Made by a program: the position numbers and the translations under genes. From assembly GCA_025618425.1 (NCBI GenBank), contig CM046835.1:19871374-19935373 (forward strand): a DNA stretch of 64,000 nt, given 5' to 3'. Shown here piece by piece: positions 24,061 to 37,600 of this stretch. Source of the stretch: Heliocidaris tuberculata (lineage: Eukaryota; Echinodermata; Echinoidea; Camarodonta; Echinometridae). A model generated the notes under the pieces. The model was given only the letters and a program-made list of their open reading frames with translations, was not told the origin of the DNA and searched no databases. Position 1 is the first letter of the stretch. Each line of letters starts with the position of its first letter.

Positions 24061-27000
24061 TTCCACCACTTCCAACATCAGAATCTTGCTTTTTCTCTAA
24101 ATCATCATTATCTTCATCAATGCTGTGACTGTCATACTTTATCATTGCATCATTTCCATTATCATCATCATTATTGTTGTGGTCGTCATTACTGTTATCA
24201 CTATCATCATGATCACCAAAGTCATTTTCCCTATCATCTCCACTCCTATTTTAAAAGTTCCCCATTTTTACAACCAGTATCATCATCCAGATCATCATGA
24301 TCATCACTGGCATACTTCACCATCTGCACTAACCTGGAAAAAGTTCCCCAGCAACATAGACACTCCTTTCTCGGTAGTCCACCTGAAGTTTTTGTGCCTT
24401 CTTGGGATCAGGCTTGAGCTGAACAGCGAGACCTGAACTCAACAGGGTTACCTTTCCAACGGACATCTTGGCATGCAGCGTGTACTGGCCACTGTCAGGA
24501 AACAAGTCCACAAAGACTGATATTAATTTTCATGAAAGGGTTTTGAACTGCCAGAAAAATTGTGTATAACTCGTGTTTTGAGCAAGTGCTACATAGAAGT
24601 TATATCACATCAAAATCAAAACTGAAAGCTTTAATCTACTTAAATTGACAGATAAAACCAATCTACTAACCAGGGACCAGATAGGGTAAGCTTCCCAAAG
24701 GTTACTTGACCATCGCCAAATGGCCTTGCTGTCAGTGATGCAGTTGCTGTTACCTACACAGAGGAACAACAATACAGAATGGTGATGCAACTTACAACTT
24801 GATAAATTCAAACCATTTCATAAAAAATATAAATCCTGAATGTTAGATATTTAAAATTTGCCACACTTGGTGAGGGAAACTTATTTTAAACAGAAGTAGT
24901 GGTAATGGTAGGGGTATGATCAGGCGTAGCAGAAGTACAAGAAGTACAGAGCTCCAAACTGATAGTGCAGGGATAGCAGGAGAAGTGGAAGCAGAGGTAA
25001 TAGCATAAGCAATAGCTGTGAAAATAAAAAAGAAGCAATAGTAGATTCTATTGCAGTGGTTCTTAAAGTGGGGATCATTTGATGTTTCTCCAGTCATGAA
25101 AAGGTCATAAATGGTTATAAAAAATTTTCTTTAAATCTATTATAAATTTTATAAAATTTTATAGATAAACATACAGAGTTGAATTACATAATTACACCCA
25201 TACTTTTGATTAAGAACTGGAAAAATGTTCTGTATGGGGCTGTTTTACCCTGCACCCTTCAATTTTTGTTCTGGGTATCACAACACTGATCAAGAAGGTC
25301 TGATTGAGGTCTTGTGCCCAACGAGGTTAAGAATCCACTTCTTTATTGATAGTTTCATACTCATCTGAATGGTATTGGTCAAAATGCTAAGAAAACTGAT
25401 AAAATTCAGCATTTACCTTGATTGCCTTGTCATATTGCAGTGAGATGGTAGAGTTGACATCTGATATATGATTGCCAGATTCATCACAAACTTGAAAGCC
25501 CAATGGATTGCTGATCTGTGCGCCCTCATATGCAATCAGTGTCTGAATAAAGAAGCATGCATATATTTTGTCAGCTGAGAGCCAGAGGGGCATTAAACTC
25601 AAATACTTTAAAACAGAGGTCATGCCCCTTTTGCACTCAACAGACGATTTGTCTTCTCTTGGATTAAAAGAAAGAAAACAGATGATCATCATCATCATCT
25701 CTTTCATCATGTTCTTTGGTCTCAGACTAGATGATCACCGTCAACCATCATTACCATTCACTATGCCAACATCATCTTTAAATGATTCCACTCGGCAACC
25801 ACTAAGAGCACCAACCACACTCGGCTCCATCACTGCCACTGGTTAAAAACATCTTCCTTAGCAACAACACCTCCTCTCAGAAACCATTCCTTCTCCCTAA
25901 CAGCAACATCTCACCTCTTGCAACCATACCTGCCCCATATCTCGCTCACGACCATACCTCCTCCCTCACAACCAAATCTACTCTCTAGCAACCACCAGAC
26001 CTTCTTACTAGCAAACGAAACCTTCCCACTAAGAAACAATACCTCATCCCTAACAACCAGTCCTCCAGCATACAGATACCCTTCCTTCTAACCATACCTT
26101 TCCCCTAATGACCCAATGCCCCTAGCAACCATACCTCCTCAGGCATCCAGCCCGTCACGAGCAGCTTTGCCGGTTTGCCTGGAAGCACCTCAAGCCTGAC
26201 GTGATCCGTGAAGTCGTTGTACTTCACCACAACCTCCCTGAACCCTATCGCTGAACCGTCAAACTTGATGTTGCGGAGGACGAAGCCCACGTTAGGGAGA
26301 AGCGCTTTCTGCAGGACTTTGTTGTCTAGATCATCTGCTGTCACACTGAGGCTACTCAGGGAACCATGAGGGAGCTGTGAAGATAGAGGAATTTCTTAGT
26401 GATATGTCATTTGGTAGGGAGAGCTGTTGAATGCCATTGGAAGTATTATTTAACCTTTAGGATCAGTCCAAGCAATTATGGGAAGCATGATTCTATGAAA
26501 ATTTAGTTATATCTTTTATTTTGGATTTATTCATACTAGGTGTTGAAAAAAACACCAGTGATCACTTTTGATCGTTAATAACTCAAAAATTATACCGCGT
26601 ATCAGACTGAGGTTTTTACATTGTAAAGTTGAATGATGTAAAATTTAGTGGGAGCAAGTTTCATAACATATCTCTGAATACTTTTCTTAAAATATTGATC
26701 TGAATATTTAATTAGATGTTTTTTATATTTACATTCTAAAAGTCAGACTGATGAACAATTCAATAACTTTCTGACTATGTCAAAATGGTCAAAAACAGCT
26801 TTAGCTAATTGATCGGACTCATTCTTGAACTACATTTAACTCCACAGCTTACAAACGAAATGTGGTATAGTTCAAACTTTTCAAATGGAAGAAAAATGAT
26901 GAGATTCCCTTGCGATTTAATCCTTTCACTTTACCTTCTTCATGCTGTTCCCATAGGCATCAGTGACATGGACTACAATCTCACCATCCAACGTTTCGCC

Positions 27001-30000
27001 TAGCTTCACCTTCTTGCTTCCTTTGTTAGAACACTTAATCTGCGTGGCCTCGCCAGGAATCGGCCTGAAACATGGAATCATTCAATTAGCATTCAATAAA
27101 CAGCATAAGTATATGCACTGTAAATACAATCTAGTACACACAGATAGCAAGTACTATATTTCATACTATGGTAATTCAGTTCAGTTCAGTTCATTTTATT
27201 ATCATCATTTCGCAGCCTCAGCTGAATTGCATGACAATTTACAATCAAATATTAAAAACAACAACAACACATCACATTTCAACAATATTAATATAATACA
27301 GTAAATTTAAAAACAGGAAACCTTTACATATAGGGTATTTTATATTAATTAATCTAAAGAAATATTTAACATACATATATTTACTGTTTTCTTAACCTAT
27401 TTCCAGAATATTATCTACATGTATATGTATATTATATGTATATTTGTACAATAATTCCGCAGTTACAAGGAGCTTTAAAATGTATTATTGTTTAGGAATT
27501 TATTTTGAAAGAGGCCTTTTTAAAAAATGTGAATGAAATTTTAATCCTTCGGTTGGAGTGAATAAAGAAAAATACCCGTCATACTTTTTTCATATATTAT
27601 ACAAGAAATATCAGGATATGCATACTAATCTGACAGTAGAAGAGAAAATATAATATAATATAGAACATTTATAAACCTAGGCATATCTTAATGTCCATTC
27701 ACCCCTCTCACACAACCATCTGATTTTATTCATTTAGGCAAGTTGTCAAAAATGGGATAGGACTATTCTGGTACCTTTTGGTCCTGGCATGAACATTTTT
27801 GTACTTTCTATTGGTACGGAGCTGCATGGAATGAGTTGTGTCGTTGATGGGGAACAATTCGAGGTACCTTTGGGAATGTGCAATTCATTTGTAAGGTGTG
27901 TTTTTGTAATTTTTTAACAAACATGTTGTACCCTACTAGCAGTATTCCTACATGTACCTATTGGTGTCCTATTACTAAATAAACAATATATACTGTATTA
28001 TGATCAAATTTTAAGGCCTTTCATTCATATGAAATAAACAGTAAACCAATCGTTCAATCAGGTCCATCTATCTAGCAGTATTACTGCATGTATCTATTGG
28101 TGTCCTATTACTAAATAAATGTTTTCAATATATACTGTATTATGATGAAATTTTAAGGCCTTTCATTCACATGAAATAAACAGTCAACCAATCGTTCAAT
28201 CAGGTCTATCTATCTATAAAACGCACCAACCCAACTGGAAAGCATTACTCACTTGATGTTGAAGGAAAACTCCAGGCCTGATCCATCGGTGAGTCTAAGC
28301 TGACAGAACTTGGAGTCACCCACTGTGTTAGGTACCTTGATAGGGGGTAGGCATCCATTCATGAGGGTGGATGAGTTGAAACTGGGTAACCAGTTGAACT
28401 TGAACTTGTTTGCTAGCTCCTTGGTGATCCTCATGTGGTTGTCACCCTCATCAAACAAAGCAAATGCTGAGAGAAAAGGAATTCAACAATTCAAAAGATA
28501 ATCCATCTGCAATACTTCAAATAACTCATAAATGTGATAAAGTGTTATTCAAGGTCACAGATTTTGTGAAAATGTGATTTTCCTTGGTGTATCTAGTTGG
28601 TCTTAGACCATATCGATTATCACACTTTTTGCCATTAGCTCTGAAAGGTACAAGAGGACAACATAGGTCAGGGATATATGTCCAACTGGACAAATCTTTG
28701 TTTCCTTATAAATACACTTGTCTCATCTCATTTGGAAATTCCTCATTTTTGATATTTAGAGATTCGTCAACACAAACAGAACCTTATCTGTAAATATAGT
28801 TAGAAATAAATTTCATTTTTAGACATTCCCAATTGAGTGACTCTGCATTAACATGAAAAATTCAATGATGACAGAAAAATTTTGAAAATACAATAAACAT
28901 GTGAATTTCAGGAAAAAGATGTCTTCCATAGCAAACTTATTTTTCTCTTTCCCCTCTAAAGAAATGAAAAAGAAAAAAAAACCAAAAAAGTAATGAAATA
29001 CCACGGGTACTGCACACAGGAAAACTGTCTCATATGACATGATGATGCTAATTCAATGAGTACAGTCAACAGATAATTAAACTCTTTAAAATGAATATAA
29101 ACTATCATTAATGCAGAATGTAAATTTCTTCAAACAGGCATGGGTCTATATCAGTAGTTTAAACACTAGAGTAAATATATGACTGTTCTCTACTCACTGA
29201 TGGAGGAGGTATTCTCCCCAGCTGTCCACTCAATCTCTTCTTGTGGTTTCATCTTGACTGGTTTTCTCTTTGGGTCATTAACATACTGATGTTGACAGTA
29301 GAAGACGTTGATCTTGCAGGCGCTGGAGCTGGGTTTCACAGTGACGGTCTTCTCCACATAGCTGACTCCTTTCATGTGCTAGGGGGTGAGCAAATTGGGT
29401 GTGATTACTGTCAAACCAGAGAATTTCACATGAAAGAACCATCTGCGAAGATTGTGAATGGTCCAGATTTGCGAAAATTTTGTACTATGAAAGAATGCAA
29501 AATAATACATGTTCGAAATTTACAAAATTTCTTGCTGCAAAAATGGACCTCGCAACAATTTGCACAAGTTGTATTTCCAAAAGTTTCTGATTTTACAGTA
29601 AGTTGTGTAGTATGAAGAGACCATCCATTGTACAATAAGCTGCAGCTATATTAAAATTGATTAGCACCGTCAGATTTCTTTATATAATAAACACAAAGAA
29701 ACTTCACACATGAATGTTTCAATATCTAGTTATATGAGGCAGAATGGCTCTAAGGAGACAGCATTGGTCTTGAAAGCAGGGTAACCAAGCTTTAGAACCA
29801 CATTAGTGCGCAAGTGCACAAATGCCCATTGGTTAACATACATCCAAACGACCTAGTACTTAAAATTTGATGTAACTACATGTATATTCAATTTTGGGTG
29901 AGATAAAAAACTGGGATAATGTAAAGAACAGATGTTGAATCTATAGGATCAGGCTAGATAGTTTCACACTTACCGGTAGTTCGACTCTGGCAGTGATTTT

Positions 30001-31562
30001 CTGAGATTTCTTGGAGATGTTCTTGATGAAGATGGGATTGCCTGTAAGTGTTGCCTTCCCAGAGTTACTGCAGTCAGCTGTATATAAAGGCAGCCCTGCT
30101 GTGCCCAGAAACTAACATGAGATAAAAGGCAAGGGTTGAAGGCAGTGTTATTGATCTCTGTAGGTTTTGTGATTGCCTTTCATGGACATATCACAAGGAG
30201 TATTTCAACATCAACAAGGGAATCTTTAGCTCGCACAATAGTAATATCAAATGCAACTCGGGAAAAATCTGTTTCTGTTTGATTCAAGGAATTAATTCTG
30301 GGCGTTCAAACCTCAATGTAAGATGCACCTTAATGATGTACAATCTATAAGATCCATTTCCTAATATTTCTTGCACATACATGTCCTAAATGTATTACTA
30401 AGGAATATGAATTTTTAATCAAAAGGATTATTTTCATGGTGTCAGAAGAATATTACACCTCCTTTTGTTTAAAACTTTTGCTATGTCTGTTTGGCAAACA
30501 AACCAAGAAGATGTGGCTCCAAATTTGCTGTAAAAAGTTCATACATTTCACCATGTGGAGAAAATTTGTGTCACTTTGTTTTTCTTGATTACCTTGTTTC
30601 CCCCGACACTTTAGATTTATTTATGAAATCAATTGCATTTTGACTGTCAACTATCTAAAAGGATAAAACTAATGCCTTGTTCACATATGCCATGGATAAT
30701 TAGCGGTGGTTTAATGCGATTTACCAGTGTATTTTTTTTGTTGCATAATGCGCTTCACATGCGTGTAGGACCTTTGTTGCACATAGCTCCTTTCTTAATC
30801 TCCACTTGCCATTCATTTAGGCCTTCACATAAAAAAAACCCCAACCCAGATGCATATGTGAGCAAGCCTTCAGAAAACTTTTGGTCATACAAAAGCATGA
30901 TGAAAAGAAATTAGCCAATAATATCTCTTACCCTGCACTGAACTACAAGTTTGGGGTGCATCGAGAAGTTCCCTGCTCCATCTCTGACCTCCACTGATAA
31001 TGGGAGTACCTTGCCATTCTCTATACAGAGGTTATCAGTCTCATCAAATGTTGGCACAATGATCTGGTGTGGTTCACCTGTAGAACAAAGGAAGAATTAT
31101 GTTGCTCTCAAATACAATGAATTCTTCGCAACATTATCATCATCATCACCATCATCATCAGCATCATTATCATTATCATCATCGGCATCATCATCATCAT
31201 CATAGTAATACTAATCAGCCAGCATCACCATAATCATGTCATCATTATCATCAAAATAATCAAAAACATCACCATCATCATTATCTTTATCTTTATCATC
31301 ATCATCATCACCATTATCATCATCACCTTTACATTACAACTTTCATTATCATCATGACATCCAACTCCAAATATTAGTGTTTCCTTTTCATCATCATCAT
31401 CATCATCACCACAACCACCACTACATTGCAATTCTAATTATCGTCATGACGTCCAAAATCAAATATTACTATTTCATTGTCATCATCATCATAACCACAA
31501 CCATCATTACATTGCAATTTTCATCATCATGATGTCCAAATCCAAATATTACTATTTAATTG

Positions 31563-31607
<45 letters not shown>

Positions 31608-34600
31608 CCACAACCACCACTACATTGCAATTCTAATTATCGTCATGACGTCCAAAATCAAATATTACTATTTCATTGTCATCATCATCATCATCACAAC
31701 CACAACCATCATTACATTGCAATTTTCATCATCATGATGTCCAAATCCAAATATTACTATTTAATTGTCATCATCATCATCATCATCATCATCACTCCTA
31801 CTACATCATCATCAGATCAACCATCATAAGCATTCTGTTGTCTCCTGGCTCTTTCTTCAAACATATTACACTTCAATGTCCGATGATGCTTACCTGGCAA
31901 GATTCTGATCTTGAGTTGTTGTGTGGGGATCTCCAGCCCAGGTATCTTCACAGTCAGGTTGAAGTTCTTTCCTTGAGCTGATCCAACATCCCCTGATGCC
32001 TTCACTCCTTTCACTATCAGAGAGGTGCCCTTCATTTCTACCTTCTCATAAGTCATGTCAAGACCACTACAGAAAAAAACAAAAAACAAAAATGAAGTGA
32101 GGATTTTTTTTTTTCTTCTTCCATCCTCATCCTGATCTATCTGGTTTTGATCATCTCTTATTTTTTCCTGTCCTTTATACATCTTCTCATCTTTGTTGGC
32201 AAAATCTGTTTATCTGTCAACATTGCTCAGAGGATTTGCTTGAGGTTTGGAGTATGTTAAATGACACAATTAAAGAATATGACATTAAAATCTGTAAAAC
32301 TTCCTCCACGAACTAATGCAAGATAGGATGTACACTTGCAAAGATAAAGATTACAAATTCAAGATTTTTTTTAATAAAGCATATTTGATTAAATGATCAA
32401 AATATATTAGGAAGAAATCTGTCCCACTTGATAAGTTTACCTTGCTTCCAGGACTGGTTTGAGGTTTGGTGTTGGCTTGGTGGGATAATTGAACTCATCC
32501 TGCAGCTGGAGAGGAATGTTGAATGGTACATCTACCCTGAATGGTGGATCCAGGATGTCGATGCTGAACTTGCTTGGAGGGCCCTCTGTTAGAAAACACA
32601 CGACAGAGGAGCAATGACATCAATCTAAATGCTCAACATGCTACCTTCCGGATGTTGGCAGCATCATGTGGGCTCTATGTCTTAACACTAACAGTCCGAT
32701 TTACATTGTACAAAAATTCTAATTTCATTCCATTAACGATTACTGTCAAGTTCCTTGATATAATGAAGAGCAATCATGCTAAATAGCTAACCAAATTTGT
32801 TTGCAAATCGATACAATTTTACATGTAAAACTGATACCATTTTTGCCATTGTTAAAATTAATTTGTCCTATGTCTGCACCACATGGATACATTTTTAACT
32901 TTTCAAAGTAAAAGATGACATTCAGGATTAGAAAATGAAAGGAATAAAATGGCACCTTTTCTATTGTTTTATGCCTTATTGTTTTAATAAAATCAGGGAG
33001 ATGAAAATATATATTTTTTAATATTATTAATTTGATCTAAAAATGAATGACAGTTATAAAAAAAACCAACTTCAAACCCACCTGTACTTGTGAACTTAAT
33101 CTTGTGACTCGGTAGAGGGCGTCCTCCAAAGTCAGTGGCTCCTTCTTCCCCGAGTACTGCCTGCAGCTTCAAGGTATGGGGTCCAAGGTTCCTTACAATG
33201 TCTAAACCAATAGAAACAGAGTGGTTTCCCTTACAGTTTAACTTCTCAAATTCAGAAAATTATGTAAAGGTATGTAAATGTATCTGTCTGCAAATCTACA
33301 GAATGGAAAGTCCATCAATGACTTATGCATACTCAATTGGAGAATTCAATCAACAATTCCATATCAATGAAGAAAAAAATCAAATATGGAGTCAAATGCA
33401 TTTCTGTACAAGTATTCATGAGATGTATAGGTGGTCCTTACTGACAAAGCTGCAAATTACTTTGTCCATTTAAAATGCTAATTTGAATACCTTACTTTCA
33501 TTCAGTCATCGTAGAATTAAACACTTGATGAGAGTGGAATATTTCCTTTCATATGCATTGGATATTAAAAAAAGAAACAAAGTATGTTTGGTTTAATCCC
33601 TGCTAGAATATGTATGCCGGTTTATAAAATCAGTGACGATATGTGTAAGCAATATGAAAAAAGCAATTATTCATGTTTTTTTTTACTCATCGTCTTACCC
33701 ATCTGTCTGAACCAGAATGACCATGTCTTGTGATGTTGACTCATGTGCGTTACTATCACCTTGTCACCACTGTTGGCTGTGGGGGTGGAAATAACAATTG
33801 AGAACAGTTTCAGATACAGGGGTGGAAAACAACAATTGAGAACAGTTTCAGATACAGGGGTGGAAATAACAATTGAGAACAGTTTCAGATACAGGGGTGG
33901 AAATAACAATTGAGAACAGTTTCAGATACAGGGGTGGAAAACAACAATTGAGGACAGTTTCAGTTACAGGGGTGGAAACCAACAATTGAGGACAGTTTCA
34001 GATACAGGGGTGGAAAACAACAATTGAGGACAGTTTCAGATACAGGGGTGGAAAACAACAATTTAGAACAGTTACAGATACAGGGGTGGAAACCAACAAT
34101 TGAGGACAGTTTCAGATACAGGGGTGGAAAACAACAATTGAGGACAGTTTCAGATACAGGGGTGGAAAACAACAATTGAGAACAGTTTCAGATACAGGGG
34201 TGGAAACCAACAATTGAGAACAGTTTCAGATACAGGGGTGGAAACCAACAATTGAGGACAGTTTCAGATACAGGGGTGGAAAACAACAATTGAGGACAGT
34301 TTCAGATACAGGGGTGGAAAACAACAATTGAGAATAGTTTCAGATACAGGGGTGGAAATAACAATTGAGAACAGTTTCGGATACGATGATAAAGACTAAC
34401 ATCAGTGTAGTCTAAAATTGAAAATATTTTTTAATATTTCCATTTTTGAATATCACAAGGAAACGACTTGCCCTAAGGTTAAATACATGGTACAAAATAC
34501 AGTAGTTCCTTCTAGACAGAAAAAAAAAAAAAGTTTAATTAAATTGGAGAGAGGGCATACATAGATAATGAAGAAAATAAAACATTGGACAGAGGGCATA

Positions 34601-37600
34601 CATAGATTTCAGCATCAGGGTAACACTTTCTGCATTATTATGCATATAGTGCTCTTGTCATACCTTGACATGCAATGTACCTTGATCAAACCAACAAACA
34701 AAAGGCCTGTTCACATATGAAGAAGCAAACTACAGGATTTTTTCTTAAAACGTGTAAATTAATGGCAAGTGTGGATGAAATAAGTAGCTTGGTGCGCAGA
34801 AGGTCCTTCACATATTCACTTTCCTCTGTATCATAACATACATAAATGTGAAATGCAGTACGCCTAAAAAAACCACAGGGGCATATGTGAACAAGCTTTA
34901 CGAGATGAACCCAAGAATAGTTCTACAGCCATTTGATACTTACATAATAAGTGCACAAAATCACTGCAACTATCAAATAAAGGTATGACCAACTGAGTGG
35001 TGAAACTACTTCATATACTGTAAAGGCTATAGCTTTAATACTTCATTGTTGATCATATTTCTTTGATATCATCTGTTATTCAAAATAAAGAAATGAAACT
35101 TTGCTGATACAACAGGAAAAGTTGGGTTGGTTGACTTATTTGATCAATGCTCTCATTATGTTTATAACAGGTTTATTTTTACTCACAATGCCAGATGATC
35201 TTCATTTCCACCATGAGTTTCTTAGAGTTATGCTGAGCTCCAGGAAGCCTTGACATGGGCTGGCCTTTCCTGTTGTGGATCTCGGCTTTGATTGCACCTG
35301 TAAGCAAAACAAACAACGTAAAACCCCATTCACATATGATGCAGATAAATTTTTTTCCTTTCATTACGGGTGAGTGCATTCAATTAGAATGGAGACCATT
35401 CAACCAACCTTGTGTTGAGAATCCATTTCATTCAAAACTTGGAGAGACAAAAATTTGACATAAAACAGGAAAAATGCTACTGATCATCTGTCTGTGGTCA
35501 GATATTATTGATCAAGGTGTCAAATTAAAGAAAACATGATAGGCTACAAGGTGAGTAAATTTGATTAAATCTATATGTATTGTTTGCAACAATATTTAGA
35601 TTTGAATATGGGTTTCCTTTTTATTGACTCACACTGTACATATAAATGAATGACAAGTGGGGAGGAAAAAAACCCCCAAACAAACAGTAGCACACAACAA
35701 AGGCACCTGAGCACACTCACTAGTCCATGTGTTATAACTGTTAACAATAATATGTTACAACTTCTCAATATCATCTCTTCTCTTTTCATTATAAACTAAA
35801 AATTAAGCTTTAGCCTAAATCTTTGTTTGTACTATTCTACCGGGCACCAAATCGGTCTTGCCATTTTTACACTATTTACTCACCTATGAGTTTCCCAGCT
35901 GGTCTTTTCTCTCCTGCATGGACCTCGTTTGCCTCTGGCCAAAAGATGACAAGAACCCCAGGAAGTCTGTTAAGGAGAAAAGTACAAAGAAATGTTCCTA
36001 TTGAACTACTTTAACAGTCTTTTCATTCAAAATTTGATATATATTTTTCATGAACCCTGTCCTAATTCCTACCCTTAAAATATTTATGGTTGATTTAGTT
36101 AGTGGATGATTTTCTTTCATAGTGTGTGGATTGAAATAGGATTTCATTACAGGAATATGTGAATCATGTCAAACAGGAAATGTATGAGCCTTAATCTATT
36201 CATCTGAACTAAATTATTAGGTTTTAAAGGGAAATCCAACCTTAATAGCAAGTTGCTTTGAAAGAAAGAGGAAAAATCAGAGAAGCAGATTGGTGAAAGT
36301 TTGAACAAAATCGGACAAGCAATAAGAAAGTTATGAATTTTTGAAAGTTGTAATCACTATACATATGGGAATTTCAAATTGGCCGAATAGGTAATGTCAC
36401 TGTGATGTAGCTGTGGACAACTCCCCCATTCGCTCTAACACATAAAATGGCTAAAATGTCACTTTTTTCAAAATGCATTGCTCAGTAGGATCTTTTCATT
36501 CATGAGGACCTATAACAATATGCTATCTCCAATATATTTTTAGTACTGCCCCGAGGGTAAAAGCGCCTTGAAGAAAACCGCAAATTAATGATATTTTTGT
36601 GTACATGTACGACAAATGGGAGAGTTGTCCACAAAAATGTCACAATTGACTCACCAACTTGCCAATTTGAGATTCGCATAGATGTAGTGATCTCATTTTT
36701 CAAACATCCATAACTTTCTTAGTCCTTGTCTGATTTCTTTCAAACTTTCACCATCCCGTTTTTCTTATTTTTCTGCTTTCACACAAATCATCTTATTACC
36801 AAGGTTGGATTGCCCTTTAAGTACTTACTTTCCTTCTTCATCATCTATGTACTTCTTAATCTGTCTCTCATCAGCTAATCTGTCCAGCTTACTCAGAGGA
36901 TAGATTTTGGTCTCGTTGTACAACAGTCTTGGCTCCTACCAGGTAAAGAAATATGGGGGAGAAGAGAGAGAGTTGAGAAGGAGTTCAAAGAGGCAGAAAA
37001 TATATTACAGTTTTGGCATATTTGCATCTCAGTATGCAGCACCCATGATTACATGGATAAATTCTCAGGATCTGCAATACGGTACACTGCCGATGCCACA
37101 GTAGGCTAATTCCAACTTCCAGGTCTATGGGCCTCACCAGGTGGAGCTGAGAGTCGCAGTGGGTGATGCAAATGTTGAGAATTTGTTTTAAGTTTTTAGT
37201 ACTAAAAATCCTATTATAACATAAATTTGTAGTATACCTGGATTAAAGAGAACTGTTGCTGGGCTTAGGGCCATGAGCATCCTTCGACGGTGTGTGCGCT
37301 CTATAAGTTTTCACTATTATTATTATTATTATCATTACATCAAATCTTCGCTACTGTAGCAGCATTGTTGCATGGCCATTTCAACTACTGTTATGTCTTT
37401 CATCTCTGGGTACGTCTCCAAATTTATAAGTTTGGGAAGTGTGGGAATGCAATTCTGATGCTTCACAGATAAAAACTGTGTCAAACACAGAGGAATGATT
37501 CCACAAAAATTGTCCAAATGTCGCAAGAAAATATGCAGCAGGTATTGTTTACATTAACCTGCTTCACGATATCAACTATTTCCCACAAGGCATTGCTGAT

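Larger units (their letters stand above)
20371..36935 (-). other. SMCHD1: SMCHD1 central beta-rich region (window exons 4-24)
   Basis: These 21 exons encode the long middle part, which in vertebrate SMCHD1 is made of repeated immunoglobulin-like beta units. Recurrent phrases of the type LxxxxDxxGN and LPGxPAKL (for example [31 protein letters not shown]) mark the individual units. No exon is missing relative to the vertebrate order, and all intron phases agree. Introns here hold many repeats, listed separately. Confidence 0.85.

Noticed and set aside
23554..24145. Two frames rich in Asp/Gly or Met/Val of 174-190 codons
   Set aside because: Repeat artefacts of the ATC/ACC array inside a SMCHD1 intron.
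33779..34384. CRISPR-like regular repeats
   Set aside because: The units are contiguous tandem copies without spacers, in a eukaryotic intron; this is a minisatellite.
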